Assembly: GCA_002695185.1 (NCBI GenBank)
Contig: NZOF01000156.1
Location: forward strand, 1 to 6,418
DNA length: 6,418 bases
DNA from: Erythrobacter sp.
GTDB taxonomy: Bacteria > Pseudomonadota > Alphaproteobacteria > Sphingomonadales > Sphingomonadaceae
Direction: 5' to 3'
The notes under the pieces are model-generated. The model saw nothing but the letters and a program-made list of their open reading frames with translations. It did no database searches and was not told the origin of the DNA. A program made the position numbers and the translations under genes. Every line of letters starts with the position of its first letter. Within the stretch, counting starts at the first letter, position 1. Positions 1 through 4,519 of the stretch are shown here, piece by piece.

Positions 1-19
1 GGCGACGGTCATCGCCTGA
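1..19 (+). CDS. C-terminal end of an upstream gene (partial)
   Basis: The frame starting at base 2 reads Ala-Thr-Val-Ile-Ala and then TGA at 17-19. The A of this TGA is also the A of the next gene's ATG. The same TGATG junction recurs at the next two gene borders, so this is most likely the true end of the preceding virion gene. In related phages that gene is often the major capsid protein, but five residues cannot identify it. Alternatively, the next gene's frame is also open to the left edge, so that gene could start further upstream and this stop would then be meaningless. Confidence 0.35.
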
Positions 20-621
20 TGCGCGTCACCGTCGTCACCCCGCCTGATCCCGTCGTGACGTGGGAAGAGGCGAAGACGCATCTGCGTCTGGATGGTGACG
101 ACGAGCAGGCCTTTGTCGAGGGGCTGATCGCCGCCGCTACGGCTCACATTGACGGCCCTTCGGGCTGGCTTGGCCGGGCGATAGGTTTGCAGACGCTGGA
201 GATGTGCCTGCCCGCCTTCGGCCTCACGTCGATCGCGCTGGATTATCCGCCTGCCGTCGACATCGCTTCGATTGAATATGTCGACAGTGCGGGCGAGATC
301 GCCAGCGTCGCCGATGATGACTACGAACTGGCGGGCCAATTGCTGCGCCCGGCATGGCCGCGCGTGTGGCCAAACGCTCAGTGGCGGGGTGCTGATGCTG
401 ATGTCGTTCGCATCCGCTATCGCGCTGGTTATGCCGTGAACCCTGATGCCGATCCGGTGGTGCCCAACATCCCCGCACCGATCCGCGCCGCAATCCTGCT
501 GATGGTAGGCGACCTCTACCGCTTCCGCACGTCAGCGTCGGACATGAACATCACCGCGACGTCGATCCCCATGTCAACGACGGTGGAAAGCCTGCTCCAA
601 CCCTACAGGGTCTATCGCTGA
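19..621 (+). CDS. Head-tail connector protein (gp6-like / phiE125 gp8 family)
   Basis: A 200-residue protein recognised as the phage head-tail connector (adaptor) family related to HK97 gp6 and phiE125 gp8. By family knowledge, such proteins form a ring under the portal that links the DNA-filled capsid to the neck. The N-terminal pattern is typical: a short beta segment, then a helix beginning WEEAKTHLRLD (about residues 15-25) followed by an acidic stretch and a second helix (AFVEGLIAAATAHID). A central VRIRYRAGY strand and a C-terminal helical part (IRAAILLMVGDLYRFR) preceding a terminal LLQPYRVYR also fit; the ending in L-x-P-Y-R is common in the family. The start codon shares a base with the stop of the previous gene and lacks a strong Shine-Dalgarno, so coupling is likely. 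The stop overlaps the next ATG by one base. Confidence 0.85.
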   Translation: MRVTVVTPPDPVVTWEEAKTHLRLDGDDEQAFVEGLIAAATAHIDGPSGWLGRAIGLQTLEMCLPAFGLTSIALDYPPAVDIASIEYVDSAGEIASVADDDYELAGQLLRPAWPRVWPNAQWRGADADVVRIRYRAGYAVNPDADPVVPNIPAPIRAAILLMVGDLYRFRTSASDMNITATSIPMSTTVESLLQPYRVYR

Positions 622-968
622 TGACGCTCGATGCAGGGACGCTTGACCGCCGGGTGCGCATCGAGCGCCCTGTAGCCGCCGAGGGCTTTGACGCCGCCGG
701 TTCGGGCGAGTGGGAGCCGGTCATCACCGTCTGGGCGAATGTGCAGGACATGCTGCCCAGCCGGGGCGAGCGCCTTGCCGAGGGCATCAACGTCGCCGCG
801 CGTCCCGCGCGCGTGCGCATCCGCTATCGCACCGGCATCACGTCGGCCATGCGCTTTGTCATGGGCGACCGTATTATGCAGATCGTGTCTGGCCCCGCCG
901 AGCTTGGCCGGCGCGAGGCGCTGGAGTTCATGGTCGAGGAGTACAGCCCGGCCGGGAATGCCGCGTGA
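621..968 (+). CDS. Head closure / head-tail adaptor protein (SPP1 gp16, HK97 gp7 type)
   Basis: A 115-residue protein of the phage head-tail joining family (PF05521-like). In this family the protein forms the stopper ring that closes the capsid after packaging and presents the docking surface for the tail. The sequence shows the family layout. It opens with LDRRVRIERP (residues 8-17), followed by GEWEPVITVWANVQ (29-42, the usual W...VWA strand). An arginine-rich RIRYRTGI strand (66-73) comes next, then MRFVMGDRIMQIVSG and a final EFMVEEY strand. The length is normal for the family. It starts on TGATG, sharing one base with the connector stop, and ends on TGATG with the next gene, so the four neck genes form one translationally coupled block. 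No strong Shine-Dalgarno precedes it. Confidence 0.82.
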   Translation: MTLDAGTLDRRVRIERPVAAEGFDAAGSGEWEPVITVWANVQDMLPSRGERLAEGINVAARPARVRIRYRTGITSAMRFVMGDRIMQIVSGPAELGRREALEFMVEEYSPAGNAA

Positions 969-1504
969 TGCCGACGGTGACGGGGAAAAGCGAAGTCCGA
1001 GCCTACATGAACGACCTTCCCGGCCAGATCACGCGCATGTTGCGCGGAGCGGGGCGCGCGGGCGGCAGGGTGATCGCCGAGGAAGCAAAAAGCCGATCGG
1101 CTTCCGATGACGTTGCTGAAGCCGTGATCGTGAAGTCGCGCCAGGATGAAGGTCGGATAGTCGTCACGGTGACGGTGAAGCCTGGCTATATCTGGTCCCG
1201 AGCGCTGTGGCTCGAATATGGCACAGATGCACACTTCATCAGCGTCGATGACAGCCAGCGCGAGGGTCGATCGGTTCGCCGTATCAATGTCCAGACGCGC
1301 GAGGCGGGTGGAAATGCGTCGCTGGTGATCGGCGGCAAGTTCGTCGGCAGCACGGTCTGGCATCCCGGCGCGCGGCCACACCCGTTCCTACGGCCCGCGC
1401 TGGACGTGAAGGAGCAGGACGCGATCCGCGCCGCCCAAGCTTACATCAATGCGCGGGTTTCCCGGCGCGGCATCGCCGTCACGGACGAAGGGAGCGAGGA
1501 ATGA
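968..1504 (+). CDS. HK97 gp10-like tail completion / neck protein
   Basis: A 178-residue protein recognised as HK97_gp10-like (PF04883; SPP1 gp16.1 family), a minor tail completion component needed for head-tail joining. Supporting motifs are the LEYGT signature (E83-Y84-G85-T86) and the late HPGARPHPFLRPA segment (about 132-144). Most members carry this pair of motifs: a glycine-rich turn and an aromatic Arg-Pro helix cap. A helix rich in Ala, Arg and Gly near residues 24-40 precedes them. The frame is open further upstream to an ATG at 710. I place the start at 968 because it sits in the TGATG overlap with the head closure gene and gives a family-typical length. The final TGA overlaps the next start by four bases (ATGA). 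Confidence 0.8.
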   Translation: MPTVTGKSEVRAYMNDLPGQITRMLRGAGRAGGRVIAEEAKSRSASDDVAEAVIVKSRQDEGRIVVTVTVKPGYIWSRALWLEYGTDAHFISVDDSQREGRSVRRINVQTREAGGNASLVIGGKFVGSTVWHPGARPHPFLRPALDVKEQDAIRAAQAYINARVSRRGIAVTDEGSEE

Positions 1505-1911
1505 CGGTGCTGGAAGGCAGCGACATCATCGGCGCGCTGTTGCTGGAGGACGCCGCGCTGCTGCAGCTGGTTCCCGCGGAGCGGATCAAGGCCGGTTTGT
1601 TGCCGGAAGGGATCGCGCTGGACGCGTTGCTGGTGAATGGCACCAGTTCGACTGATCGGCAGCCCCTGACGCGCGAGGCGCTGGTGCGGCGTACGGACAG
1701 GGTTTCCGTCACGGTGCGCGCCGCCAGTCACCGCAATCGCAAGGCGGTGATCGCGGCGGTGCGGCGCGCGTGCGCCGGGAAGACCGGACAGCTGGGCGGC
1801 GGGCGCAACGTGTCGATCCTGACCGCCGGCATGGGGCCTGACGTCAATGGCCCGGGCGGCAGCTTCGAAAAAACACAGGATTTCAAGATCAGCTGGGACG
1901 CTGAGGATTAG
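1501..1911 (+). CDS. Tail terminator / tail completion protein (DUF3168, gp17-like)
   Basis: A 136-residue protein fitting the DUF3168 family (PF11367), related to SPP1 gp17 and the lambda gpU-type tail terminators that cap the tail tube and join it to the head. An N-terminal helix follows the start (IIGALLLEDAALLQLVP), then a segment with a loop ending LLVNGTSSTDRQPL, a central strand DRVSVTVRAAS (about 66-76), a helix RKAVIAAVRRACAG and a C-terminal strand ending DFKISWD. This strand-helix-strand order, with the RVSVTV strand and a final F-x-I-x-W strand, is what I use to place it. The start lies inside the previous stop codon (ATGA), with GGAG at 1491-1494 six bases upstream. It ends in TAG. 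Its position between the gp10-like gene and the tail tube gene is canonical. Confidence 0.75.
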   Translation: MTVLEGSDIIGALLLEDAALLQLVPAERIKAGLLPEGIALDALLVNGTSSTDRQPLTREALVRRTDRVSVTVRAASHRNRKAVIAAVRRACAGKTGQLGGGRNVSILTAGMGPDVNGPGGSFEKTQDFKISWDAED

Positions 1912-1924
1912 CAGGAGAATATCC

Positions 1925-2107
1925 ATGTCCACCATGAAGAAGGCGAAGGTGCTGCGCAACTTCAACGATGCCGGCACGAACAAACGCTATGCGGCCGGCG
2001 AGGCGATCGACCTGACCGACGGCGAGTTCACCAATTACGCGGCGGCCGGGCTGGTAGAAGCCGCCACCGGCGCCGCCGACGCCAAGGCCGATACCAAGAA
2101 GGCCTGA
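1925..2107 (+). CDS. Small conserved-looking phage protein of unknown function
   Basis: A 60-residue protein with no function I can name. The chosen ATG has a strong AGGAG at 1913-1917 with a 7-base spacer. The frame is open upstream to 1847, but that part overlaps the tail terminator gene and looks like a shadow. The first 45 residues resemble short phage proteins with the layout 'basic strand - NF - small loop - YxxGExIDLTDxEFxxYxAAGLVE' (here KVLRNF near residue 8 and GLVEAA near 43). Such small proteins often sit between neck and tail tube genes in siphophages. The last 15 residues are a low-complexity Ala/Asp/Lys tail, probably disordered. A role as a minor neck or tube accessory protein is inference from position only. 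Confidence 0.65.
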   Translation: MSTMKKAKVLRNFNDAGTNKRYAAGEAIDLTDGEFTNYAAAGLVEAATGAADAKADTKKA

Positions 2108-2116
2108 TACGACCTT

Positions 2117-2155
2117 CGTCCGCCCGCGCGGACGGTTTCCGCCGGATAGTCCGGC
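2117..2155 (+). other. Two tandem GC-rich hairpins upstream of the tail tube gene
   Basis: Two perfect inverted repeats lie in the 69-base spacer. CGTCCGC (2117-2123) pairs with GCGGACG (2128-2134) across a CCGC loop. GCCGGA (2141-2146) pairs with TCCGGC (2150-2155) across a TAG loop. The first is followed by only three T residues, so a strong intrinsic terminator is unlikely. They may be mRNA stabilisers or processing signals, or a leaky terminator in front of a highly expressed gene. Confidence 0.5.
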
Positions 2156-2176
2156 TCGCCACACAGGAGAAATACC

Positions 2177-2620
2177 ATGGCATCCACCACTGCTGCGGGC
2201 ACGATGATCGCGATCTCGGCTGCCCTTCCCGCCACCGAAGACGCTGCAGGCTACGGCGCCCTTACCTTCACGAAGATTGGCGGCGTCGAGCAGATCGGCG
2301 TCATCGGCGCGACCACCAACAAGGTGGAATTCCAGCCGCTCGATGGCCCTAAGGAAAAGCACAAGGGGTCGACCGACTTCGGCTCGCTGCAGCCCGCGAT
2401 CGCGCATAATGACGATGATGCCGGGCAGACGCTGCTGCGCACGGCCGCCGAACCGGACAATAACGCGCTCTACTCGATCCAGGTCACCTATCCGACCGGC
2501 GAGAAGCGCTGGTCGCAGGGCCGCGCGTTCGGCTACCCCGAGAATATCGGCAACGCCGACAGCATCATCATGGTCAACCCGACCATCGAGCTCAGCAAGA
2601 AGGTCGTCCGCTCGGCCTGA
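2177..2620 (+). CDS. Major tail tube protein
   Basis: A 147-residue protein assigned as the major tail (tube) protein, whose rings stack into the hollow siphovirus tail. It has the small beta-rich tube fold expected from lambda gpV N-domain and related proteins. A Ser/Thr/Ala-rich N-terminus leads into a TFTKIGGVEQIGVIG strand-loop (30-44). A VEFQPLDGPKEKHKGSTDFG segment follows (50-69), where the K-G-x-x-D-x-G turn is typical of these families, then HNDDDAGQ (77-84), YSIQVTYPTGEKR strands and a final NPTIELSKKVV strand. It has the best ribosome binding site in the window (AGGAGA at 2165-2170, 6-base spacer), which fits a protein made in large amounts. Unlike the neck genes it does not overlap its neighbours, and both flanking spacers hold hairpins. 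There is no Ig-like C-terminal domain. Confidence 0.85.
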   Translation: MASTTAAGTMIAISAALPATEDAAGYGALTFTKIGGVEQIGVIGATTNKVEFQPLDGPKEKHKGSTDFGSLQPAIAHNDDDAGQTLLRTAAEPDNNALYSIQVTYPTGEKRWSQGRAFGYPENIGNADSIIMVNPTIELSKKVVRSA

Positions 2621-2631
2621 TTCTCTCCATT

Positions 2632-2688
2632 CCGGCAGCAGCCGGTCACTGCGCATCGGCCCGCCCCGCACATCGCGGGTGGCGGGTC
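2632..2688 (+). other. Two GC-rich hairpins downstream of the tail tube gene
   Basis: CCGGC (2632-2636) pairs with GCCGG (2641-2645) over an AGCA loop. A second, larger stem pairs 2660-2665 with 2681-2686 (CCCGCC/GGCGGG) and continues inward as 2666-2669 with 2675-2678 (CCGC/GCGG), leaving a two-base bulge and an ACATC loop. One G-C and one G-T pair extend it outward to 2658/2688. No T-run follows, so this does not read as a classical terminator. A 3' stabiliser or partial attenuator of the tail tube message is more likely. Confidence 0.5.
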
Positions 2689-2723
2689 GGGTCGGTGCAC
2701 CCTCCCGCGAAGGACGTTAACTT

Positions 2724-3143
2724 ATGTTCGATATTACCAGCCAGGCGGTGCAGGACACCGCCGCCATTCACCTCAAGGGTGCCGACGGCGAGCATCTCTA
2801 TTCCGAGGGCAAGCCTGTCCGCATCGTCATCTATGGGCCGGGCTCCAAGCAGTTCGCCGCGATCGAGGCGCGCCAGACCAATCGCGCGGTCAAGCGCATG
2901 CAGGATAATGACGGCAAGGTGTCCGTAGCCTCCCCCGAGCAGCGCGCCAACGAGCAGGCCGAGGATCTGGCCGACCTGACGGTCGCGCTGGAAAACTTCA
3001 CCTATCCACCCGCCGCCGGCGCGCAGGGCAAGGATCTGTTCAAGGCCCTCTACGCCGATATCACGCTCGGCTTCATTCCCCAGCAGATCATGAAGGCGGT
3101 CAAGGACTGGGGAAACTTCAAGCCCGGATCGACCGGGAACTGA
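2724..3143 (+). CDS. Tail assembly chaperone, gpG-like (zero-frame product)
   Basis: A 139-residue acidic protein directly after the tail tube gene, in the position and size of lambda gpG (about 140 residues). By family knowledge, gpG-type chaperones coat the tape measure protein and, with the frameshifted GT form, recruit tube subunits; they are absent from mature virions. The N-terminal half has short strands (HLKGADGEHLYSEGKPVRIVIYGP, about 16-39) followed by a helix with KQFAAIEARQTNRAVKRMQ. The middle is the charged linker EQRANEQAEDLADLTVALENF. The C-terminal part (GKDLFKALYADITLGFIPQQIMKAV) is helical and runs into the slippery site at codons 130-131. AAGGA at 2710-2714 with a 9-base spacer supports the start. 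The identification rests mainly on context, size and the frameshift signal. Confidence 0.82.
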   Translation: MFDITSQAVQDTAAIHLKGADGEHLYSEGKPVRIVIYGPGSKQFAAIEARQTNRAVKRMQDNDGKVSVASPEQRANEQAEDLADLTVALENFTYPPAAGAQGKDLFKALYADITLGFIPQQIMKAVKDWGNFKPGSTGN

Positions 3144-3145
3144 AG
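3110..3145 (+). promoter_or_regulatory. Programmed -1 ribosomal frameshift site (slippery GGGAAAC plus stem-loop)
   Basis: G GGA AAC at 3110-3116 is a canonical X XXY YYZ heptamer in phase with the gpG frame (GGA = codon 130, AAC = codon 131). It differs from the lambda GGGAAAG site only in the last base. Six bases downstream, CCCGG (3123-3127) pairs perfectly with CCGGG (3133-3137) over an ATCGA loop. An outer helix, CTTCA (3116-3120) with TGAAG (3141-3145), can stack below it and includes the gpG stop codon. The -1 frame is open from the heptamer to the TGA at 3572-3574. A slip would give a 283-residue product of 131 gpG residues plus 152 new ones. Confidence 0.88.
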
Positions 3146-3160
3146 CTTTACGTCCGGCAA

Positions 3161-3574
3161 ATGGCGTGGCTGCATGCCACGCCCAAGCCGCCAGCGGGAA
3201 CGAAGCGGGCGGCGGCGAAGGATCAGCCGCCCGCGATCAGCCGGATGGAGCGATACAAGCGGGATGGCATCGTCCCGCAGATGCCGCCCAACCCGGCCCC
3301 TCACATCATCAACCGGCTGGTGGAGATCGGCCTTTCCGAAGCGGCCGGCATGGGCTCAGGCCCGATCAGCTGGCTTACCATCGATGCATGGTGCCGGCGG
3401 ACAGGCATCGACCTTGCGCCGTGGGAGGCCCGCCTGCTGCGATCGCTCTCAGTCGCCTATGTGGCGGAAGGGCGCAGCGCCGAGAGCGAGAACTGTCCGG
3501 CGCCGTGGCGGGCAGCGCCGACGGAGCGGGAAAAAGAGCTGGAGCTTGCCCGGCTGCGGTCGGTGCTGGGGTGA
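3161..3574 (+). CDS. T-like tail assembly chaperone, expressed as the C-terminal part of a gpGT fusion
   Basis: This frame is -1 relative to gpG. The first internal ATG is at 3161, giving 137 residues, but it has no Shine-Dalgarno. The reading frame before it (ELKLYVRQ just upstream of the ATG) looks like real coding sequence back to the slippery site. The biological product is therefore most likely the join 2724..3116 with 3116..3574, 283 residues, close to lambda gpGT (about 280). The T part shows a linker rich in Pro, Ala and Lys, then PPNPAPHIINRLVEIG (residues 42-57) and the segment from GPISWLTIDAWCRR to LAPWEARLLRSLSVAYVAE. It then has a CPAPW motif (107-111) and a charged helix ending ELELARLRSVLG. 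I recognise the W-E-x-R-x-L-R-x-L-S-x-A-Y and C-P-x-P-W motifs from tail proteins at this position in proteobacterial prophages. By analogy the T domain binds tail tube subunits while the G domain binds the tape measure. Confidence 0.8.
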   Translation: MAWLHATPKPPAGTKRAAAKDQPPAISRMERYKRDGIVPQMPPNPAPHIINRLVEIGLSEAAGMGSGPISWLTIDAWCRRTGIDLAPWEARLLRSLSVAYVAEGRSAESENCPAPWRAAPTEREKELELARLRSVLG

Positions 3575-3644
3575 CTCGACTCACTCCGATCTGATTGTCA
3601 CGTTGCCACACTCATCTGCTTTGCGGGGAGTGATCAGCGTGGTC

Positions 3645-4079
3645 ATGTTGATGAAGGGTAACGGCCGTTTCGATTTCAACATCGTTGGTGAGAGCCACCG
3701 GCAAAATCACCTAAGCTGGATCGCAGGTCCAAAGTCTCCATCAGGGCATGATCTTGACTGCCTGGCAGCCCTTGTTCGACATGACGATAATCTGCACGAC
3801 GATAAGGCGGTTGCCGTCTTCATCGTTTTCGCGAGTGGAAAGATTCTGATCGTTGGCTATTTAGCGCGAAAAGATGCTCGCCGTTACAGGTCATGTCTTA
3901 AAGACCTGGGCCGCGAGGATCCCGAGGGCATGCTATGTCGCGCAAAAATTGTTGGTGGTTGGGACGATGGCGCAGGCAATGAGGGTCATTACGGCGTCAA
4001 ACTGGACCTGATGATGCCTCTTAAGTTTGGCACCATCAAATCGTGGGATAGTTGGAAACAGCGGCTGCTGCCCGGATGA
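3645..4079 (+). CDS. HIRAN-like single-domain protein (moron)
   Basis: A 144-residue protein not expected in a tail module. Its motifs match what I know of bacterial HIRAN-domain proteins: a first strand ending GESHRQ (15-20), DDNLHDDKAVAV (47-58), GYLARKDARRYR (71-82), then CRAKIVGGW (98-106) and GHYGVKLDL (114-122). HIRAN domains in the HLTF helicase family bind 3' ends of single-stranded DNA, and stand-alone bacterial forms are presumed nucleic-acid binders. A role in phage DNA protection, repair or host takeover is inference. There is no nuclease or helicase motif beside it. The start is uncertain. ATG 3645, ATG 3651 and GTG 3639 are in frame, and GGGGAG at 3625-3630 is best spaced for GTG 3639 (8 bases). 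The frame is open far upstream, but that stretch lies over the chaperone gene. Lower GC than the flanks suggests separate acquisition. The gene ends 28 bases from the convergent minus-strand gene. Confidence 0.72.
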   Translation: MLMKGNGRFDFNIVGESHRQNHLSWIAGPKSPSGHDLDCLAALVRHDDNLHDDKAVAVFIVFASGKILIVGYLARKDARRYRSCLKDLGREDPEGMLCRAKIVGGWDDGAGNEGHYGVKLDLMMPLKFGTIKSWDSWKQRLLPG

Positions 4080-4107
4080 ACGCTGAACCTTCACCAATAC
4101 TGTCCGA

Positions 4108-4458
4108 CTAGAATGCTCGTTTTGCGGGCGCGGCTTTGACGGCGCACTCTCCATGCTCGCCCGGGTCGCTCAGTGGCATGAAGGCAAATGTGCGACGTAG
4201 CGAAGACGAAACACGGTTAATGATCCACGTCGTTTGATCGTCAACGACCTTGATCTCGGTTGGACCGAACAACCCGTCACGCGAGACAGTGCGCCCGCTG
4301 GGTAAGCCGATCGTCACCTTTTGGTTATCTTCATCCAAAGCTATTTCGACTGGAATAAGACCCGTTTCTTGGACCAGCTGACATACGAGGTAGGTAGGCT
4401 CCGCCATCGCGCCTGTCGTCCATGAGAATGCAGCAATCGCTGCCATCGCCCTGATCAT
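4108..4458 (-). CDS. Small exported (periplasmic) protein of unknown function, antisense to the tail operon
   Basis: A 116-residue protein on the opposite strand to every other gene here. The N-terminus is a clear Sec signal peptide: MIR, a hydrophobic Ala/Met/Ile core, then TTGAMA with likely cleavage before EPTYLVC. The mature part of about 97 residues is beta-rich in appearance (IPVEIALDE, KVTIGLPSG, TWIINRV). It has two cysteines, one just after the start of the mature chain and one near the end (GECAVKAAPAKRAF), which could form a disulphide in the periplasm. There is no lipobox. I chose ATG 4458 because GAGAGGG lies 6 bases upstream and the signal peptide length is ideal. ATG 4464 and GTG 4473 are in-frame alternatives. 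Similar short secreted proteins occur as hypotheticals in sphingomonads, to my recollection. Function is unknown. An envelope-acting lysogenic conversion or superinfection-exclusion role is speculation from context. Confidence 0.68.
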   Translation of the reverse strand: MIRAMAAIAAFSWTTGAMAEPTYLVCQLVQETGLIPVEIALDEDNQKVTIGLPSGRTVSRDGLFGPTEIKVVDDQTTWIINRVSSSLRRTFAFMPLSDPGEHGECAVKAAPAKRAF

Positions 4459-4472
4459 CACCATCCCTCTCA

Positions 4473-4488
4473 CTGCCCAACCGGGCAG
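4473..4488. repeat. Perfect inverted repeat between the exported-protein gene and the tape measure gene
   Basis: CTGCCC (4473-4478) and GGGCAG (4483-4488) form a perfect 6-base palindrome around AACC. It sits immediately downstream of the candidate minus-strand promoter, at or just after its expected transcription start, and upstream of the tape measure ribosome binding site. It could be an operator half-site pair or a 5' stem-loop in the minus-strand message. No T-run follows on either strand, so it is a poor terminator. Confidence 0.45.
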
Positions 4489-4490
4489 CC

Positions 4491-4519
4491 CTTCTATCGT
4501 GGAGACACCCCATGGACAA
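4491..4519 (-). promoter_or_regulatory. Candidate sigma70-type promoter for the minus-strand moron
   Basis: Read on the minus strand, TTGTCC (4519-4514) and TAGAAG (4496-4491) each match 4 of 6 consensus bases and are separated by exactly 17 bases. Initiation would fall near 4485-4483, giving a leader of about 25 bases before the ATG at 4458. The -35 element overlaps the first codons of the tape measure gene. A self-standing promoter is expected for a gene opposing the late operon, but the match is modest. Confidence 0.35.

Noticed and set aside
2117..2138. Intrinsic terminator before the tail tube gene
   Set aside because: The stem is strong, but it is followed by only three T residues and then a G/C-rich stretch. 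Termination here would cut off the rest of the tail operon.
3595..3630. Promoter for the HIRAN-like gene (TTGTCA at 3595-3600 or TTGCCA at 3603-3608)
   Set aside because: Both resemble a -35 box, but no acceptable -10 hexamer lies 16-18 bases downstream. The gene could be served by read-through from the tail operon.
3174..3638. In-frame upstream extension of the HIRAN-like gene (the frame is open from an ATG at 3174)
   Set aside because: This stretch is Arg/Pro/Ser-rich noise lying over the T-like chaperone frame, which carries the recognisable W-E-x-R and C-P-x-P-W motifs. The HIRAN-like similarity begins only after about 3650.
3575..4511. Insertion sequence or transposon as the source of the two-gene island
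   Set aside because: I see no transposase, no terminal inverted repeats and no target-site duplication at either border. The only short repeat is a tandem GACTC near 3574-3585.
1..4512. Gene transfer agent cluster of alphaproteobacteria
   Set aside because: The gene order is similar, but the tape measure protein here is at least 635 residues with a long coiled coil, far larger than the short GTA version. The two-gene insertion is also not a GTA feature. A siphovirus-type (pro)phage fits better.
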